From Erysipelotrichaceae bacterium (lineage in GTDB: Bacteria; Bacillota_I; Bacilli_A; Erysipelotrichales; Erysipelotrichaceae), in NCBI GenBank assembly GCA_016280635.1, contig JAEEHC010000015.1, positions 1 to 64,000 of the forward strand: a stretch of DNA of 64,000 nt. Direction: 5' to 3'. The notes beneath the pieces are model-generated. The model did not search any database, was not told the DNA's origin, and saw only the letters and a program-made list of their open reading frames with translations. Numbering within the stretch: the stretch's first letter is position 1; every line of letters begins with the position of its first letter. The translations under genes were made by a program, and so were the position numbers. Below, in pieces: positions 61,788 through 64,000 of this stretch.

Positions 61788-64000
61788 TCAATTCGGTGAT
61801 TCTACTGCAGAACCGGCATGCATCAGGGAATCCAGCTTGTACAGGAAGGTGCATAACTGCTCTCTCTTGCACGGCTGATCAGGACTGAAAGTCGTGGCAG
61901 TAGTGCCGCTGGTAATGCCGTTTTCATAAGCCCAAATGATGGCCTTCTTCTCATTCTTGGACAGACCGTTGATATCGGTGAACGGATTGCTTGCCGTTGC
62001 TTCGGGTTTGCCGACAGCCTTCCAGATCATGATGATGACCTGTTTTCTGGTGACTTCACCATAAGGAGTGAAGGTTCCGTTACCGGTGCCGTTAACAATG
62101 CCGTTTTCATAGCACCACTGGATGGCCTTCTTCTCGTTTGCTGAGCAGTCGCCGATATCGTTAAATGAAGCCGTACCCTGAGGCTCCGGTTTGCCCACGG
62201 TCTTCCAGAACATGATTGCAAATGATCTTCTCTGTGCGGTACCCTTGGGATTGAAGGTCGTCTTGCTGGTGCCGGAAACGATCTTGTTGTTGTAGGCCCA
62301 GCAGATCTTCTTGAAGAATGAACTGTTTTCATCAACATCGCTGAAGGGGTTGAAGACGAAGGTCTTCTTATTGCTGTAGGCAGAGTACTTCTTTAACGAA
62401 CTGTTGTAAGCTTTGACGGCATAGGTGTACTTTTCACCGGCCAAGGCTGTTGCGTCAGTATAAGTCGTCGTGGTGACGGTCTTAAGCTTTGTATAATCGC
62501 TTTCTCCGGCTGCCTTTCTGTAGACCATGTACTTGTCAGCGTTGCTTACAGCGCTCCATTTCAGATGGACGCCATCAGTGTCCATGGTTACCTTGGTGAT
62601 TTCCGGTGCTTCAACAGTTCCCTCTCTGGTAACGGCCTTTATTCTGTTGGTCCAGCCTTCTTCAACAGAAAGGTTGTCCCAGCTGCTGCCATCCAGACTG
62701 GCATAGCTCAAATCATTAGTAGTGTCATTATAGTTGTAAATGGTAATTCCATTACTGTCGTTGCTTCCGGTTTCGTCGAAATAGATGTAGACTTTGTCCG
62801 ATGGAACTGTTTCTTTGATTACTACGGAATACTTCTTGCCCTTGGTCAGGCTAACCGGGTTCTTCAATGAAATCAGGTAGTAACCTGCATCAGTCAGAGT
62901 ACCGCTCTGGCTTGTAGCCAGGGTGCCGGTGGAAGGGTCGCCAGTGACATTGTTATAGATATAGATGGTATAACTGGTATTGGCAGCATCAGCGATGAAA
63001 CCGACATCAGTCAGAACTTCATTATCCCCCTGAGTAGTATAGACATTGGCCTGATAAACAGTCTTAGCAGTTCCCCAGTTCCAGACGCCGCCATAGTTGC
63101 TGCCATCGTACTGGTACAGTTTGGTATTTGATGAGGAATAATCCATGTCAACATCAAAGAAGGTGACCATGCTGTTCATGATGCTGGTATCTTCATAGGA
63201 GATCCAGAAGTAGCCATCCTTGCCCCAGCCAGTACCCCAGCTGTTCTTGATCAGCCAGGCGCCGTTTGATGACGGTCTCTTGCTTGAGGGGAAGTTGGTG
63301 CGTGAATAGTTATCATTCCAGCCTACCAGGGTAACGGCATGGTTTGAACCGGTCTGGGAATTCTGATAATAGACGCAATCACCTGATGAAGTGTAAGTGA
63401 CATAGCTGTCGCTGTGGTAATAGGAAACAGCGGCCGCGCCGTAATCGATCAGTGCCTGCTTGACTAAGTTGGGTTCATCCATGAACAGCCATCTGGCCGC
63501 TCTCAGCATGTAGGCTGAGTTGTAGCAAGCCTTGCTGGTGCCGCTGGAAATGTAGGTTGCAGCGTTAGTATAGGGGTAGGAAGCTTCCTTGGAGAAGCCG
63601 ATTCCGTTAGCGGTAGACAGGGTAGCTCTGAAGGAGTTGCCGCCCATGTCGAGGATATAATTGTTGGTGGAAAGCTTGACACCGTCATTGGTGATCAATG
63701 ACAGCAGGTCAGCCTTCTTGTAGCTGTTGTAGTTGAAGTAGGCCAACTGAAGTTCAGCCAAATCGAGAGTCTTGCCATACTTCTTCAGGATGCCGCTTTC
63801 AGCGGAAGCCATGGTAGCGAAAGTCCAGCAGGTACCATAGGGATTCTGGTCCTTTACCGGGGTTACCAGGCCCTTGCTGACCAGATTGTAGCTGGCGGCA
63901 AGATAATCGTTATTGCCGGATTTCTGCTCGGTTGATCCGTGCAGCAGATGGGTCTTATCGATTTCCTCATCGATGAAACCTAAGGCATTTTTCTGACCCG
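61788..64000 (-). CDS. Secreted C1 papain-like cysteine protease with SLH-like repeats, 5' partial
   Basis: The reading frame runs past the track's start (63812) to the window end, taking in the catalytic Cys (QNPYGTCWTFATMAS at 63805-63850). Active-site His is in NHAVTLVGWNDN and Asn in WLIKNSWGTGWG. Next are a beta-sandwich like the lectin-like domain that follows C1 proteases (SYTIYIYNNVTG), a Fn3 domain (APEITKVTMDTDGVHLKWSA) and three SLH-like repeats (FSDVDENSSFFKKI; FNDIGDCSANEKKA; FTDINGLSKNEKKA) that should tether it to the wall. The true N-terminus and signal peptide lie off-window. Product: a surface or secreted peptidase; substrate unknown. Confidence 0.93.
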   Translation of the reverse strand, partial: GQKNALGFIDEEIDKTHLLHGSTEQKSGNNDYLAASYNLVSKGLVTPVKDQNPYGTCWTFATMASAESGILKKYGKTLDLAELQLAYFNYNSYKKADLLSLITNDGVKLSTNNYILDMGGNSFRATLSTANGIGFSKEASYPYTNAATYISSGTSKACYNSAYMLRAARWLFMDEPNLVKQALIDYGAAAVSYYHSDSYVTYTSSGDCVYYQNSQTGSNHAVTLVGWNDNYSRTNFPSSKRPSSNGAWLIKNSWGTGWGKDGYFWISYEDTSIMNSMVTFFDVDMDYSSSNTKLYQYDGSNYGGVWNWGTAKTVYQANVYTTQGDNEVLTDVGFIADAANTSYTIYIYNNVTGDPSTGTLATSQSGTLTDAGYYLISLKNPVSLTKGKKYSVVIKETVPSDKVYIYFDETGSNDSNGITIYNYNDTTNDLSYASLDGSSWDNLSVEEGWTNRIKAVTREGTVEAPEITKVTMDTDGVHLKWSAVSNADKYMVYRKAAGESDYTKLKTVTTTTYTDATALAGEKYTYAVKAYNSSLKKYSAYSNKKTFVFNPFSDVDENSSFFKKICWAYNNKIVSGTSKTTFNPKGTAQRRSFAIMFWKTVGKPEPQGTASFNDIGDCSANEKKAIQWCYENGIVNGTGNGTFTPYGEVTRKQVIIMIWKAVGKPEATASNPFTDINGLSKNEKKAIIWAYENGITSGTTATTFSPDQPCKREQLCTFLYKLDSLMHAGSAVESPN

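Noticed and set aside
61474-61878. 134-residue plus-strand ORF in the sigma-protease gap
   Set aside because: It crosses a terminator and the nested inverted repeat, has an unlikely composition and runs into the 3' end of the protease gene.
1-64000. tRNA, rRNA, CRISPR, prophage, transposase or defence genes
   Set aside because: None recognised on either strand in reading the ORF track and intergenic regions.

Overview
The window reads as a chromosomal segment from a Gram-positive bacterium of the Bacillota. Markers for this are GpsB, SepF, DivIVA, RNase Y, an RNase J-like protein, T-box leaders, a type B RNase P RNA, a CIRCE element and a sortase-type tail. I see no sporulation genes, tRNA, rRNA, CRISPR, transposase or phage genes. 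Base composition looks intermediate (about half G+C by eye), with an AT-rich patch at about 7.0-8.0 kb. Secreted glycan hydrolases, large proteases and a serpin suggest a host- or gut-associated commensal. An Erysipelotrichia-like lineage is my guess only.

Layout. Bases 1-7.9 kb (+ strand) hold the end of a sugar ABC transporter ATPase, two secreted lipoprotein glycosidases (GH13 and GH53), a DUF1508 protein, a DUF218 protein, a DegV lipid-binding protein and two small membrane or orphan genes. From 7.9 kb to the end nearly everything is on the minus strand; rnhC is the exception. In minus-strand transcription order the blocks are: pyrH-frr-uppS-cdsA-dxr-rseP-cls (nucleotide, translation, isoprenoid, phospholipid and envelope functions); pgsA-cinA-recA; rny-ymdB-ferredoxin; miaB-RNase J-like-ftsK; gpsB-rnpB; a secreted serpin; yebC; a 2,059-residue multidomain subtilase; T-box-pheS-pheT; trmH-HEYGH protein; a patatin with N-terminal 11-mer repeats; sepF-ylmH-divIVA-T-box-ileS; a CIRCE-controlled hypothetical gene-tig-lon block; a nucleoside hydrolase; typA; a phosphodiesterase; cvpA-mutS2-uvrC; a divergent sigma-70 factor with trmK; and the main part of a secreted C1 cysteine protease with SLH-like repeats, cut by the window end.

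How it works together. Most of the window is conserved housekeeping, and several neighbourhoods follow Bacillota synteny (pgsA-cinA-recA-rny-ymdB-miaB, gpsB-rnpB, trmH-pheST, sepF-ylmH-divIVA-ileS, rnhC-cvpA-mutS2). Regulation is unusually readable: two T-boxes whose specifier codons align as UUC (Phe) and AUC (Ile), a heat-shock CIRCE around a consensus promoter, and a recurrent extended -10 motif (TGTGCTATAATG). Two genes start exactly six bases after their -10 box, which predicts leaderless mRNAs.

I did not find a clear new multi-gene system. The best candidates for something undescribed are single-gene oddities: a full-length RNase J that has lost most metal ligands; a patatin lipase with seven basic 11-residue repeats; a sigma factor beside trmK with altered promoter-contact residues; a subtilase combining dockerin, cohesin-like and wall-anchor modules; and a lipoprotein serpin with a predicted P1 cysteine. 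Many starts in the ORF track were moved to match ribosome binding sites or promoters; each change is noted in its entry.
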